Of a DNA stretch of 64,000 bases, positions 33,874 through 42,155 are shown piece after piece. The translations under genes and the position numbers were made by a program. Origin of the DNA: Flavobacterium hydatis (GTDB taxonomy: Bacteria > Bacteroidota > Bacteroidia > Flavobacteriales > Flavobacteriaceae); the NCBI RefSeq assembly GCF_000737695.1, contig NZ_JPRM01000001.1, positions 124,001 through 188,000 of the forward strand. The letters run 5' to 3'. Position 1 is the first letter of the stretch, and the number at the start of each line of letters is the position of its first letter. The notes beneath the pieces are model-generated. The model had not been told where the DNA came from, did no database searches, and worked only from the letters and a program-made list of their open reading frames with translations.

Positions 33874-35205
33874 ATGAGTTTCACCCCAAACGCAACTCCA
33901 CTAAAAATACCTACCATGAAAAATCCTGTTATTAACGACAAGACAAACTTTATCGAAAACCAAAACACCTGTCCTTACACTACAAAACCACAGGTTCCGA
34001 TTGATTTTTATAACCCTGAATTTATTGCAAACCCTGAACTAACATTTCAAAAACTAAGAAATACAGCTCCGATTCAGCAAATTACACTAGGAGACGAATT
34101 CCCCGTCTGGCTAATTTCTAGATACGACGATATAACCAATGTATTACGAGATTCCAGATTTATTAAATCTCCTGACAATTTAAGATCATCAACTAATGAA
34201 CCCTTAAAAGGAAAAACAGAAAGAAACACTCCCGCCTACGTACTCCGAAGGTGGCATATGCTTGCCAAAGACCCACCTCAACACACCCGCTTAAGAAATT
34301 TTTCTAAAAAAGCTTTTACTCCAAAAATAATCAAAGAGATGCGTTCTCGAATTCTACAAATCACCAATGGATTAATAGACACCATTTACAATACCCAAAA
34401 AATAGATTTCATCGATGATTTCGCATACCAATTACCCATTATCGTAATTACAGAATTATTAGACCTCCCGATCGAAGATCGAGAAAAAATCAGGAATTGG
34501 TCTGATATTTTAATTGAAGTCCAAATAACCGAGAAAAACAAACAATCCATCAATGAAAACTCACAAGCCTTTACTGATTATTTAAAAAATATCTTTGCTT
34601 TACGCAGAAAAAAACCAGGTAATGACCTCATCAGTTCTTTTTTAAAACTTGAAGAAACCAAGAATCACATGACAGAAGACGAACTCTACGCAACAATCTT
34701 CTTACTCATAATTGCCGGCCATGAAACTACAGTTAACTTAATCGGTAACGGAATACACGCTTTACTTTCTCACCCAGAACAACTAAATCTGTTAAAAAAC
34801 AATCCTCATTTAATTCATTCCGCCGTCGAAGAAATACTGAGATACAATGGACCAGTATTAACTTCAACAATGCGATTGGCTGCAGTAGACATCGTTATCA
34901 ATAATATCACAATTAAAAAAGGAGAAGGAGTACTAGTATTATTATCCTCTGCAAATCAAGATGAAACTCAATTTGACAATCCACTAAAGTTTGATATCAC
35001 GAGAAAATCATCTCAACATCTTGCTTTTGGTTACGGAATCCATTTTTGTATCGGAGCGCCTTTAGCGCGTTTAGAATGCGAGATAGCCATAAATACCATC
35101 TTAAAACGCTTGCCAAACATAAAATTTGACACCAAATCCAACCCTCCCGAATGGCGAGCTAGTACAATTGTAAGAGGTTTAAAAAAATTCCCTGTTGTTT
35201 TTTAA
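33874..35205 (+). CDS. Cytochrome P450
   Basis: The 443-residue protein contains the I-helix AGHETT (281-286), the K-helix EEILRYNGP and the haem loop FGYGIHFCIGAPLARLE with the axial Cys392. Sequence style (DPPQHTRLRNFSKKAFTPK) is that of soluble bacterial P450s such as the CYP107/CYP109-type. No ferredoxin or reductase gene is adjacent, so electrons must come from elsewhere. Two starts are possible: the ATG at 33874, or the one at 33916 (MKNPVINDK), which fits better if the promoter at 33843 is used. The substrate is unknown. Confidence 0.93.
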   Translation: MSFTPNATPLKIPTMKNPVINDKTNFIENQNTCPYTTKPQVPIDFYNPEFIANPELTFQKLRNTAPIQQITLGDEFPVWLISRYDDITNVLRDSRFIKSPDNLRSSTNEPLKGKTERNTPAYVLRRWHMLAKDPPQHTRLRNFSKKAFTPKIIKEMRSRILQITNGLIDTIYNTQKIDFIDDFAYQLPIIVITELLDLPIEDREKIRNWSDILIEVQITEKNKQSINENSQAFTDYLKNIFALRRKKPGNDLISSFLKLEETKNHMTEDELYATIFLLIIAGHETTVNLIGNGIHALLSHPEQLNLLKNNPHLIHSAVEEILRYNGPVLTSTMRLAAVDIVINNITIKKGEGVLVLLSSANQDETQFDNPLKFDITRKSSQHLAFGYGIHFCIGAPLARLECEIAINTILKRLPNIKFDTKSNPPEWRASTIVRGLKKFPVVF

Positions 35206-35213
35206 AAAAAGCC

Positions 35214-35248
35214 ACAAAAAAAGCCTCTACATTGCTGCAAAGGCTTTT
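35214..35248. terminator. Intrinsic terminator after the P450 gene
   Basis: AAAAGCCT and AGGCTTTT pair around a 14-base loop and run into T residues on both strands. Confidence 0.65.
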
Positions 35249-35260
35249 AAGCTTAAAATG

Positions 35261-35334
35261 TGGTCCCACCTGGGCTCGAACCAGGGACCACCTGATTATG
35301 AGTCAGGTGCTCTAACCAGCTGAGCTATAGGACC
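35261..35334 (-). tRNA. tRNA with CAT anticodon (Ile2 or elongator Met)
   Basis: A 74-base cloverleaf is seen on the minus strand, with acceptor arms GGTCCTA and TGGGACC, anticodon stem CCTGA/TCAGG around CTCATAA and T arm GGTTCGAGCCC. The anticodon is CAT. The anticodon-arm context resembles the tRNA-Ile2 whose C34 is changed to lysidine, but elongator tRNA-Met cannot be excluded by eye. Confidence 0.9.
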
Positions 35335-35479
35335 GGTTTCGAGGTTGCAATATTACTACTATTTTTCATTTGTAGCAAATATTTGGGGATGATTTTTACA
35401 TTAATTTCGTTAATAATTTCAGCAAAATCAAAACTACCTGATTACTAAACCTCTAACTTACGCATTAAATACTCTAAAA

Positions 35480-35884
35480 TTATTTAATTTCCTGACACAA
35501 CTCAATCAAAACTCCATTTGTGCTTTTGGGATGTAAAAAAACTACCAATTTATTGTCTGCTCCTTTTTTGGGAGTTTCATTTAAAACAACAAAACCTTCA
35601 TTTTTTAAACGCTCCACTTCGGCAATGATATCTGTTACATCAAAAGCTATATGATGAATCCCTTCTCCTTTTTTCTCTAAAAACTTAGCAATCGGACTTT
35701 CTGGATTTGTTGCAGCCAGAAGCTCTATTTTATTTGGTCCGTTTTGAAAAAACGAAGTTATCACCCCTTCGCTTTCTACTGCTTCTGATTTATATGCAGG
35801 AACTCCGAAAAGCTTTTCAAACAAAAGATTCGAGACTTCTAAATCTTTAACTGCAATTCCTATATGTTCTATTTTATTCATCAT
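35480..35884 (-). CDS. mce: Methylmalonyl-CoA epimerase
   Basis: The 134-residue protein has the VOC fold: KIEHIGIAVKDLEVSNLLFE at the start, GPNKIELLAATNPESPIAKF, GIHHIAFDV and KSTNGVLIELCQ at the end. The metal ligands are the His in IEHIGI, Gln or Glu in the second module, the His in GIHHIA and the Glu in LIELCQ. It interconverts methylmalonyl-CoA epimers in propionyl-CoA metabolism. The mutase genes are not in the window. A second ATG is 3 bases inside the first. Confidence 0.93.
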   Translation of the reverse strand: MMNKIEHIGIAVKDLEVSNLLFEKLFGVPAYKSEAVESEGVITSFFQNGPNKIELLAATNPESPIAKFLEKKGEGIHHIAFDVTDIIAEVERLKNEGFVVLNETPKKGADNKLVVFLHPKSTNGVLIELCQEIK

Positions 35885-35914
35885 CTTAAATTGATTTAAA
35901 AAACACCGATTCTT

Positions 35915-38290
35915 TTATTGATTAACGTATGTATTAAAGTAACCACATTCGGCAATTACGTCTTGATAATATTTTGTATCAGAATAATCTTTTTTCAAAA
36001 TTTTAAAATTATTCCACGCTAAGAAATTAATCTTATCATCCGGAACATCCCACCAGTTTTTTGCCAAATTATACTTTTTATTATAATATTCATTTCGCTC
36101 ACATTTTGCCAGCATATAAACACATTTTGCTTTTTGCTCTTTTGTAGTCGCAGCTTCAAGCGCTTTTTGATAATACATTTTAGGAACCGAGCAATTTGTA
36201 ATCATTTTTTTCATAGAATCTCTAAACGAATATGGACTTGAACCATACCCAACAATTCCGATTTCATAAAAACTTCTTCCGTTTCCAAAATGTGTAATAT
36301 TATAAAATGCATTTCCTAACAATAAGCTATTCGTATATACATCTTCATTTTTTGCAAGTTTATCTTGCATCGTTTTTATTGTCGTTAAAAACTCTATTTG
36401 AGAATATTTCTTTTTTTGAAATGCTGAATGATCACAATCGTGACAATCTTTTATATTACCATTAAATGGATTTCCGTAAAAAACCGCATTTTGTAATGTA
36501 TCCGTTTGCTGCATGAAAGCAATTGCCTCAGGAATTTTATTTTGATACGTTGCCTGTATTGCCTGAAAATTATTAATGTTATTTAAACTCAGATTATAAA
36601 TACTAAAACCTATTTTTTCTATTTCAGTTTTATTTGGCTTAGCCAAAAATGCTTTCATTCCTAACAAATTCTTCTCGACATCGTAAAAAGAATTCCCCGT
36701 TCCCCAATAACCATAAGCCGAAGTATTTGCAAACAATTCTGCCATTACATAATCTTTCTGCTCTGTATAAAGTGTCATCAAATACGTTTTACTCCAACTA
36801 GAAGCGTTTTCATAGCGAAAATCACCTACCTTTTGCTTTGGAAGTTCTTGATACAACCAATTTAAATCTTTAAGGATTGTTTTTTCATTTTTAGAAGTTA
36901 ACTTATCAATTTTACTCATGTTATTCACAAAACGAAGCAACCTAAGCTGATTATTTGCCAACTCTGTTTTAGGCATTGTTTTTTCTGCTTTCGTAAAATT
37001 GTCATCTGCTTTAGCAAACTCTCCTTTTAATGTTTGCAAATACCCCAAAGCAATATCCCACAAATAAGGTTTTTCTGTATTTCCTGTTGCAGCTATCTTA
37101 GACACTAAATTGAATGCCTTAATATCAATTTTAGCTTGATTTTCTTTTTTGTTTTCTGCAACAGTTTGTTTTATTGCAGGTGCACTATAATCTGTAGAAC
37201 CCTCAGAATTAACTTTAGCCAACTCAAATGAATTATTAATTCCTTGCTCCTGTTGATTAACCAATCTTGTAAGCAAATAATTTAAGTGTTGATTTTTAGG
37301 GTCTAATTGGTAAATTTTATCAATTGCCTGCGCTTCATCTTTATAATATCCATGAATTGCCCAAAGTGCTGCTTTTTCTTTATTATTTTTGGCCATAGCC
37401 AAAGATTTATTCCAATCTGCTTCATTTTCTGGGCGAAAACTATAAGCCGTAACAACTCTCAATTCTGGACATTTATCAAATACTTGTGCATATAAATAAT
37501 TAGATACCGGATATTTACCTTGTTGGTGATTTATTCCTGCCACATAAGCAAGCGCACGATAATACAATACATTTTTAGGAACTGATGCTTCAGTTTTATT
37601 AAAAAATGTAATTGCTTTTTGTTTATTACTACTATAAAAATAAGCTTTCATAGTAAGAAACCAATATCTGTTTTTCAGGAACGGATCTGATATGGTATTG
37701 TATACATTTTCGATAGATTGGATCATTTTAAAATCATCAAAAGTATCAGCTACTCTTGGCTCATAACTCCAATAATTTTCTCCGACTGAAACTGTTTCTA
37801 TCTTTTGTGCCAAATATAAAAACTCAATAAAAGCTTTTGTTTTATCATCTTTCAGGTTTATTTTCTTACCCCATTTTAAAGAAGACTGATTCGCTTTTTT
37901 GTTTTTAAAAAAAACATGAAGTTGCTCAATTTCTCCTTTATATTTTGAAGCTTTTTCTTTATCATACGAATAACTTGATGTATTATCTCCTATTAAAAAA
38001 TAACTTACTGTAGCAGTATCAACTTTAGTTTTTAAGTAAGCATTCCAATCTGATTTAATATCATCATTAAATCTAGAATTATGTTCGGTATCAAAACCGA
38101 TTCCGTAAAAAACTTCTCCTGATAAAAATAATGGTCTATATGATTTCTCAACAAAAGTTTCGGGAGTAAAATTAGAACTATACCCCATTCCCCAATCATC
38201 ACCTCCTCCGCAAGCATAAATTATACCGTAAGCAAATAATAAAACACCACTAGAAACAAGAAAGAACTTGTTTAAAAACATTTTTTTCAT
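35915..38290 (-). CDS. Large exported lipoprotein with repeat-like helical region
   Basis: The 791-residue protein is not a family I can name. The N-terminus MKKMFLNKFFLVSSGVLLFA ends in IYACGGGDDW, with Cys27 as a probable lipidation site. Most of the chain is helical with pieces like NPFNGNIKDCHDCDHSAFQKKK and TPR-like stretches (LWDIALGYLQTLKGEFAKADDNFTKAE), suggesting a scaffold or ligand binder in the envelope. It begins inside the end of the upstream 334-residue gene (41-base overlap), so both are translated from one transcript and probably act together. Confidence 0.82.
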   Translation of the reverse strand: MKKMFLNKFFLVSSGVLLFAYGIIYACGGGDDWGMGYSSNFTPETFVEKSYRPLFLSGEVFYGIGFDTEHNSRFNDDIKSDWNAYLKTKVDTATVSYFLIGDNTSSYSYDKEKASKYKGEIEQLHVFFKNKKANQSSLKWGKKINLKDDKTKAFIEFLYLAQKIETVSVGENYWSYEPRVADTFDDFKMIQSIENVYNTISDPFLKNRYWFLTMKAYFYSSNKQKAITFFNKTEASVPKNVLYYRALAYVAGINHQQGKYPVSNYLYAQVFDKCPELRVVTAYSFRPENEADWNKSLAMAKNNKEKAALWAIHGYYKDEAQAIDKIYQLDPKNQHLNYLLTRLVNQQEQGINNSFELAKVNSEGSTDYSAPAIKQTVAENKKENQAKIDIKAFNLVSKIAATGNTEKPYLWDIALGYLQTLKGEFAKADDNFTKAEKTMPKTELANNQLRLLRFVNNMSKIDKLTSKNEKTILKDLNWLYQELPKQKVGDFRYENASSWSKTYLMTLYTEQKDYVMAELFANTSAYGYWGTGNSFYDVEKNLLGMKAFLAKPNKTEIEKIGFSIYNLSLNNINNFQAIQATYQNKIPEAIAFMQQTDTLQNAVFYGNPFNGNIKDCHDCDHSAFQKKKYSQIEFLTTIKTMQDKLAKNEDVYTNSLLLGNAFYNITHFGNGRSFYEIGIVGYGSSPYSFRDSMKKMITNCSVPKMYYQKALEAATTKEQKAKCVYMLAKCERNEYYNKKYNLAKNWWDVPDDKINFLAWNNFKILKKDYSDTKYYQDVIAECGYFNTYVNQ

Positions 38291-39254
38291 AATTTTTTAA
38301 ATTGAATTCATCTAAGTCGTAAAAAATAATTTCTTTAGGATATTGAACTGTATTCTCTTCTAAATCGGAAGCCATTTCCAGCAAATCATCCCTCGATATC
38401 ATCTCCATTTTTAAAATATCACCCTGTTTGTAAAAAGTCCCATTTTTATAATTTGAGTTCTTTACAGTGAAATATTTTTTTCGACTTAGTACAAAATTAG
38501 CATCATTTTGCAATTCTTCTACATTCATTTTACTTTTTAATCCTATTACTTTATTGTCTCGAATATGTACCGCCCAGGAATAAATTGGCAAAGCAAAATC
38601 AAGCGGTAAAGGATATTTTTTTAAACTCTTTATATAACGTTGCGCAACTCTTCTGTCGTAAATTGAATTAAGAGAATCTGGCGCAATTGTTCCCATATTG
38701 TAATACATTAAAACTCCCGTATCTACATTTGGAATTTTAGTTTTTTCAAAATACTTTACCTGATGCAACCGTATTGTAGCCGAAAGTTTTTTTTGAGATA
38801 TCTTCTTGAAAGTTTCTATAAATTTTAAATAATTTGATTTACTTGCCAATGTCCAATCGCAATCGATTTGAATTTCCTGACACGAGATTCCATTTTTCTT
38901 ATTTATTAACTCGATAAAATCAAATGTTTTTTTAGCCAGACTATCTACATTTATTCCTTTTTTTAACATCACTTTATTTTTGATGTATACTACTGGAACT
39001 ATCGTTAAGTTTTCTGTTTTATTTTCGAAATGAATTGGACTAAGCGGAAATGCTTCTTGACTTTTTGGATGTAAATCGACATCAAAATATCGAATATAAA
39101 CCTTACTGATATTATTTTGCTGTAAAGCTTCTCTCTCTGCTGTAGATAATTTGAAGATAGTTTTCCAATAATAAAAAGCTGCAACTGGTTTTTCTTGTTT
39201 ATTACATGAAAGCAATAATAAAAACAAAACACTAAAAACAATGCGAAATTTCAA
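38250..39254 (-). CDS. Lipoprotein of unknown function, TIM-barrel glycosidase-like
   Basis: The 334-residue protein has a lipoprotein signal (LLLLSCNKQ, Cys17). The middle contains SCQEIQIDCDWTLASKSNYLKFIETFK, and the barrel-like strand order (VYIRYFDVDL, LTIVPVVYIKN, LSATIRLHQVKY, GVLMYYNMG, LDFALPIYSWAV) resembles glycoside hydrolase family 18-type barrels; the D-x-D-W stretch stands where GH18 has its acid motif, but the glutamate is missing. It may therefore be a non-catalytic sugar binder or a distant enzyme. It is cotranscribed with, and overlaps, the 791-residue lipoprotein gene. Confidence 0.8.
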   Translation of the reverse strand: MKFRIVFSVLFLLLLSCNKQEKPVAAFYYWKTIFKLSTAEREALQQNNISKVYIRYFDVDLHPKSQEAFPLSPIHFENKTENLTIVPVVYIKNKVMLKKGINVDSLAKKTFDFIELINKKNGISCQEIQIDCDWTLASKSNYLKFIETFKKISQKKLSATIRLHQVKYFEKTKIPNVDTGVLMYYNMGTIAPDSLNSIYDRRVAQRYIKSLKKYPLPLDFALPIYSWAVHIRDNKVIGLKSKMNVEELQNDANFVLSRKKYFTVKNSNYKNGTFYKQGDILKMEMISRDDLLEMASDLEENTVQYPKEIIFYDLDEFNLKNYEKNVFKQVLSCF

Positions 39255-39460
39255 AATATTCTAAATTAAATTTACTGTCAAATGTAAGGATACATTTTAT
39301 TTTAGCGAAAGAATACAAACAGGTTTATCTATAAATAATTTAAGATAAATCCGAACTCCCTTTATTTCAATCTGAAGCAAGAACTCCCAATAATTCGATA
39401 AAAAATTTCGATTAAAGCAAATATAATTGTTATTTTGTGCAATAAAAATCTAAACCGATT

Positions 39461-41131
39461 ATGTTGAAAAGCATCTTAAAATATATTTTCTTTTTATTGA
39501 CCTTATTAATGGTAAGTTGCGCTAAACGCGGAAGCATAACTGGGGGATTAAAAGACACTCTTGCGCCTGTTTTATTATCTAGTGTTCCTAAAAATTTCAG
39601 TACCGAATTTAAAGGAAACACCATAAAACTGACATTTGATGAGTATGTAAAAATTAAAAACGCGAATAAACAATTGATTATTTCGCCACCAATGAAGCAT
39701 GAGCCACTTATAACCCCAACTACGGCTAGCAAATACATTACTATAAAAATAAACGACACTTTACAGCCTAATACTACTTATAGCTTTAATTTCGGGCAAA
39801 GTATTACTGATAATAACGAGGGAAATCCGTACAACCAATTTAAGTACATTTTTTCTACAGGAAGCTACATAGACTCATTAGCCCTTGGCGGAAAAATAAA
39901 AGATGCGCATGACAAACAATCAGATTCTTTTGTATCTGTAATGCTTTATGAAATAAACGACACCTACAAAGACTCTGTTGTTTACAAACAAAACCCACGA
40001 TACATTACCAACACTTTAGATAGTTTAAAAACATTTAGATTAGAAAATCTAAAGGCTGGAAAATATCTTTTGGTTGCCCTAAAAGATAAAGGAAACAACA
40101 ACAAATTCAACCCTAAGGATGACAAAATAGGATTCATAAAACACCCTATTACTATACCTAATGATACTATTTATGAATTAGAATTATTTAAAGAAGTTCT
40201 TCCTTTAAAAACATATAAACCAGCACAAGTTTCTGGCAACAGACTTATTGTAGGTTATGATGGAAAACAAAATTTTAAGAACTCAAGACCTAAAATTATC
40301 TTAAAAAACAATGGAGAAGTTCTCCCAACAATTGTAACTCAGTTTCCTAAAAAAGACTCCCTTCAGGTATGGTATAAACCACTAAAAGTAGATTCTTTAT
40401 CAATGGAAATTAATAAAGACAATTACAAAAAAAATTACACATTTAAAGTAAAAGATCAAAAGAAAGACACTGTACACATTACTGCATTACAAAGCGGAGT
40501 CTTACATTTTAGAGATCGATTTACATTAGAAAGCGGAACTCCATTAGTTCGTTTTGATGAATCGAAAATAAAATTAATAAACAAAGATTCTGTCGCAGTT
40601 CCTTTCAAAACTGAATATGATGATTTTAACCAGCATCTGTTCTTCGACTTCAAAAAAGAGCCTTCGGAAAAATATACATTTACTCTTTTGCCTGGAGCAT
40701 TAATTGATTTTTACGAAAAGACAAACGATACTTTAAAATATACTTTAACAACAAGAACTCCTGCCGATTACGGGAATCTAACTCTTAATTTACAAAACGC
40801 AAAACGTTTTCCTATAATCATTGAACTAACAAATTCAAAAGGAGAAACTATTCTTGCTAACGAATATACTGAAGGCAATACCAAAATAGAATTTGACCTT
40901 TTGGAACCAACTTTGTTTACTCTTCGTGCGATTTATGACGATAATAAAAATAAACAATACGATCCAGGAAACTTTTTAGAAAAAAGATATGCCGAAGAGG
41001 TGATTTATTTCTCAAAAGAAGTCGATGTTAGAGCCAATTGGGATGTTGATCAAGTTTTTGATTTAAGCATTCCTTACAATCCAGATATCGATAAAAAAAC
41101 AGACAAGAAGAAAAATGATAAAAAGAAATAA
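39461..41131 (+). CDS. Lipoprotein with Ig-like (Big_5) domain
   Basis: The 556-residue protein has a lipoprotein signal (LLMVSCAKRGS, Cys20) and then GGLKDTLAPVLLSSVPKNFS, typical of Bacteroidetes proteins starting with an Ig-like SbsA/Big_5 domain; IKLTFDEYVKIK and NTTYSFNFGQSI follow at 55-120. The rest consists of further beta-rich repeats (GKYLLVALKDKGNNNKFNPKDDKIG) and ends with a lysine-rich tail (DKKTDKKKNDKKK). The protein is widely conserved in the phylum, location outer membrane or periplasm, function unknown. Confidence 0.87.
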   Translation: MLKSILKYIFFLLTLLMVSCAKRGSITGGLKDTLAPVLLSSVPKNFSTEFKGNTIKLTFDEYVKIKNANKQLIISPPMKHEPLITPTTASKYITIKINDTLQPNTTYSFNFGQSITDNNEGNPYNQFKYIFSTGSYIDSLALGGKIKDAHDKQSDSFVSVMLYEINDTYKDSVVYKQNPRYITNTLDSLKTFRLENLKAGKYLLVALKDKGNNNKFNPKDDKIGFIKHPITIPNDTIYELELFKEVLPLKTYKPAQVSGNRLIVGYDGKQNFKNSRPKIILKNNGEVLPTIVTQFPKKDSLQVWYKPLKVDSLSMEINKDNYKKNYTFKVKDQKKDTVHITALQSGVLHFRDRFTLESGTPLVRFDESKIKLINKDSVAVPFKTEYDDFNQHLFFDFKKEPSEKYTFTLLPGALIDFYEKTNDTLKYTLTTRTPADYGNLTLNLQNAKRFPIIIELTNSKGETILANEYTEGNTKIEFDLLEPTLFTLRAIYDDNKNKQYDPGNFLEKRYAEEVIYFSKEVDVRANWDVDQVFDLSIPYNPDIDKKTDKKKNDKKK

Positions 41132-41132
41132 A

Positions 41133-41903
41133 TTATAATCCCTCGATTATAAATTGATCTCTATCATTTAGGAAATCAAGTTTTTTTCTTGTTTCGTACA
41201 TTTTTTCTTTATCTAGTTCCGTAATAAAAACACCTTCTGTTTCTTGGGGTTTAATTAAATATTCCCCAAGAAAATCTATTACTTGCGAGTGCCCTATGTG
41301 CTCGTATTCATGATAATCCAAACCAATTCTGTTTACACCTATCGAATAACTTACATTTTCAATAGCACGTGCTTTCAGCAATGTATCCCATGCATTGGTA
41401 CGTACTTTTGGCCAATTTGCCACATATAATAGCAAATCATAAGATTCTGCATTTCTGGAAAAAACAGGAAACCTAAGATCATAACAAATAAGCGGACAAA
41501 TTTTCCAGCCCAGATAATCTACTATTAGTTTCTGAGTTCCTTTGGTATAGATTTTATCTTCTCCTGCAAGGGTAAACAAATGTCGTTTATCGTAATGTTG
41601 CATTTCTCCCGAAGGAAAAACAAACAATAATCTATTATAAAAATTACCGTTCTCTTCGATTACCAAACTTCCGGTAATTGCTGTTTTTTTAGCTTTAGCT
41701 AATGACCTCAACCACGAAACAGTCTCTCCTTGCATTTTTTCGGCAACGCGAGAAGGATTCATAGTAAATCCCGTAGAAAACATTTCGGGAAGTACAATTA
41801 AATCAACAGCTTCGTTGATTTCATTAATTTTTTGCTCGAAATAATTTCTGTTTTTTTCTGGATTTTCCCAGTAAAGACTTGTTTGAATTAGTGCGATTTT
41901 CAT
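41133..41903 (-). CDS. Carbon-nitrogen hydrolase, omega-amidase type
   Basis: I choose the ATG at 41903 (MKIALIQTSLYW), 11 codons inside the longest frame. The 256-residue protein has the nitrilase-superfamily triad Glu40 (VLPEMFSTGF), Lys106 (YDKRHLFTLAGE) and Cys140 (LICYDLRFP). Similarity is greatest to omega-amidases (YafV/Nit2 type), which hydrolyse 2-oxoglutaramate or 2-oxosuccinamate. It ends one base from the stop of the convergent lipoprotein gene. Confidence 0.9.
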   Translation of the reverse strand: MKIALIQTSLYWENPEKNRNYFEQKINEINEAVDLIVLPEMFSTGFTMNPSRVAEKMQGETVSWLRSLAKAKKTAITGSLVIEENGNFYNRLLFVFPSGEMQHYDKRHLFTLAGEDKIYTKGTQKLIVDYLGWKICPLICYDLRFPVFSRNAESYDLLLYVANWPKVRTNAWDTLLKARAIENVSYSIGVNRIGLDYHEYEHIGHSQVIDFLGEYLIKPQETEGVFITELDKEKMYETRKKLDFLNDRDQFIIEGL

Positions 41904-42035
41904 ATTGTAAAAATACTCTTTTTTAAAACAAATCACTCCTTTTGACTTTAGCTCAAAGCTATTTCTCTCTTAAAAATCGTCCAACCCAATAAACATCACA
42001 CTTTTGGGAATAAAAAAACAGTATGTAAAAAAATA

Positions 42036-42073
42036 TTGCAATATTTTTGCAAAATATTGCAAAAATATTTCAA
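42036..42073. promoter_or_regulatory. Helically phased TTGCAA sites upstream of susC
   Basis: TTGCAA starts at 42036, 42047 and 42057, and a variant TTTCAA at 42068, so the steps are 11, 10 and 11 bases, one DNA turn each. The last copy lies where the -33 element of the susC promoter should be. Similar 11-base pairs occur upstream of deoR and of the GH20 gene. I infer an operator of the DeoR protein of this locus. Confidence 0.6.
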
Positions 42074-42092
42074 ATCGTGAGAATAAATTATA

Positions 42093-42100
42093 TATATTTG
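42093..42100 (+). promoter_or_regulatory. -7 promoter box TATATTTG for susC
   Basis: An exact TAnnTTTG match, 42 bases before the mini-ORF and 52 bases before the susC-like start, directly downstream of the phased TTGCAA array. Confidence 0.6.
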
Positions 42101-42134
42101 ACCACGAACAAATAACCAACCAAAACTTAAAACC

Positions 42135-42155
42135 ATGAAAACCAGAAAATTATGA
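42135..42155 (+). CDS. Six-codon leader-like open frame before susC
   Basis: ATG at 42135 opens MKTRKL followed by TGA, whose first bases overlap the susC-like ATG (ATGA at 42152-42155). It may be an upstream start that couples translation, or only a duplicated start region (both begin ATGAAAACC). Confidence 0.3.
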   Translation: MKTRKL

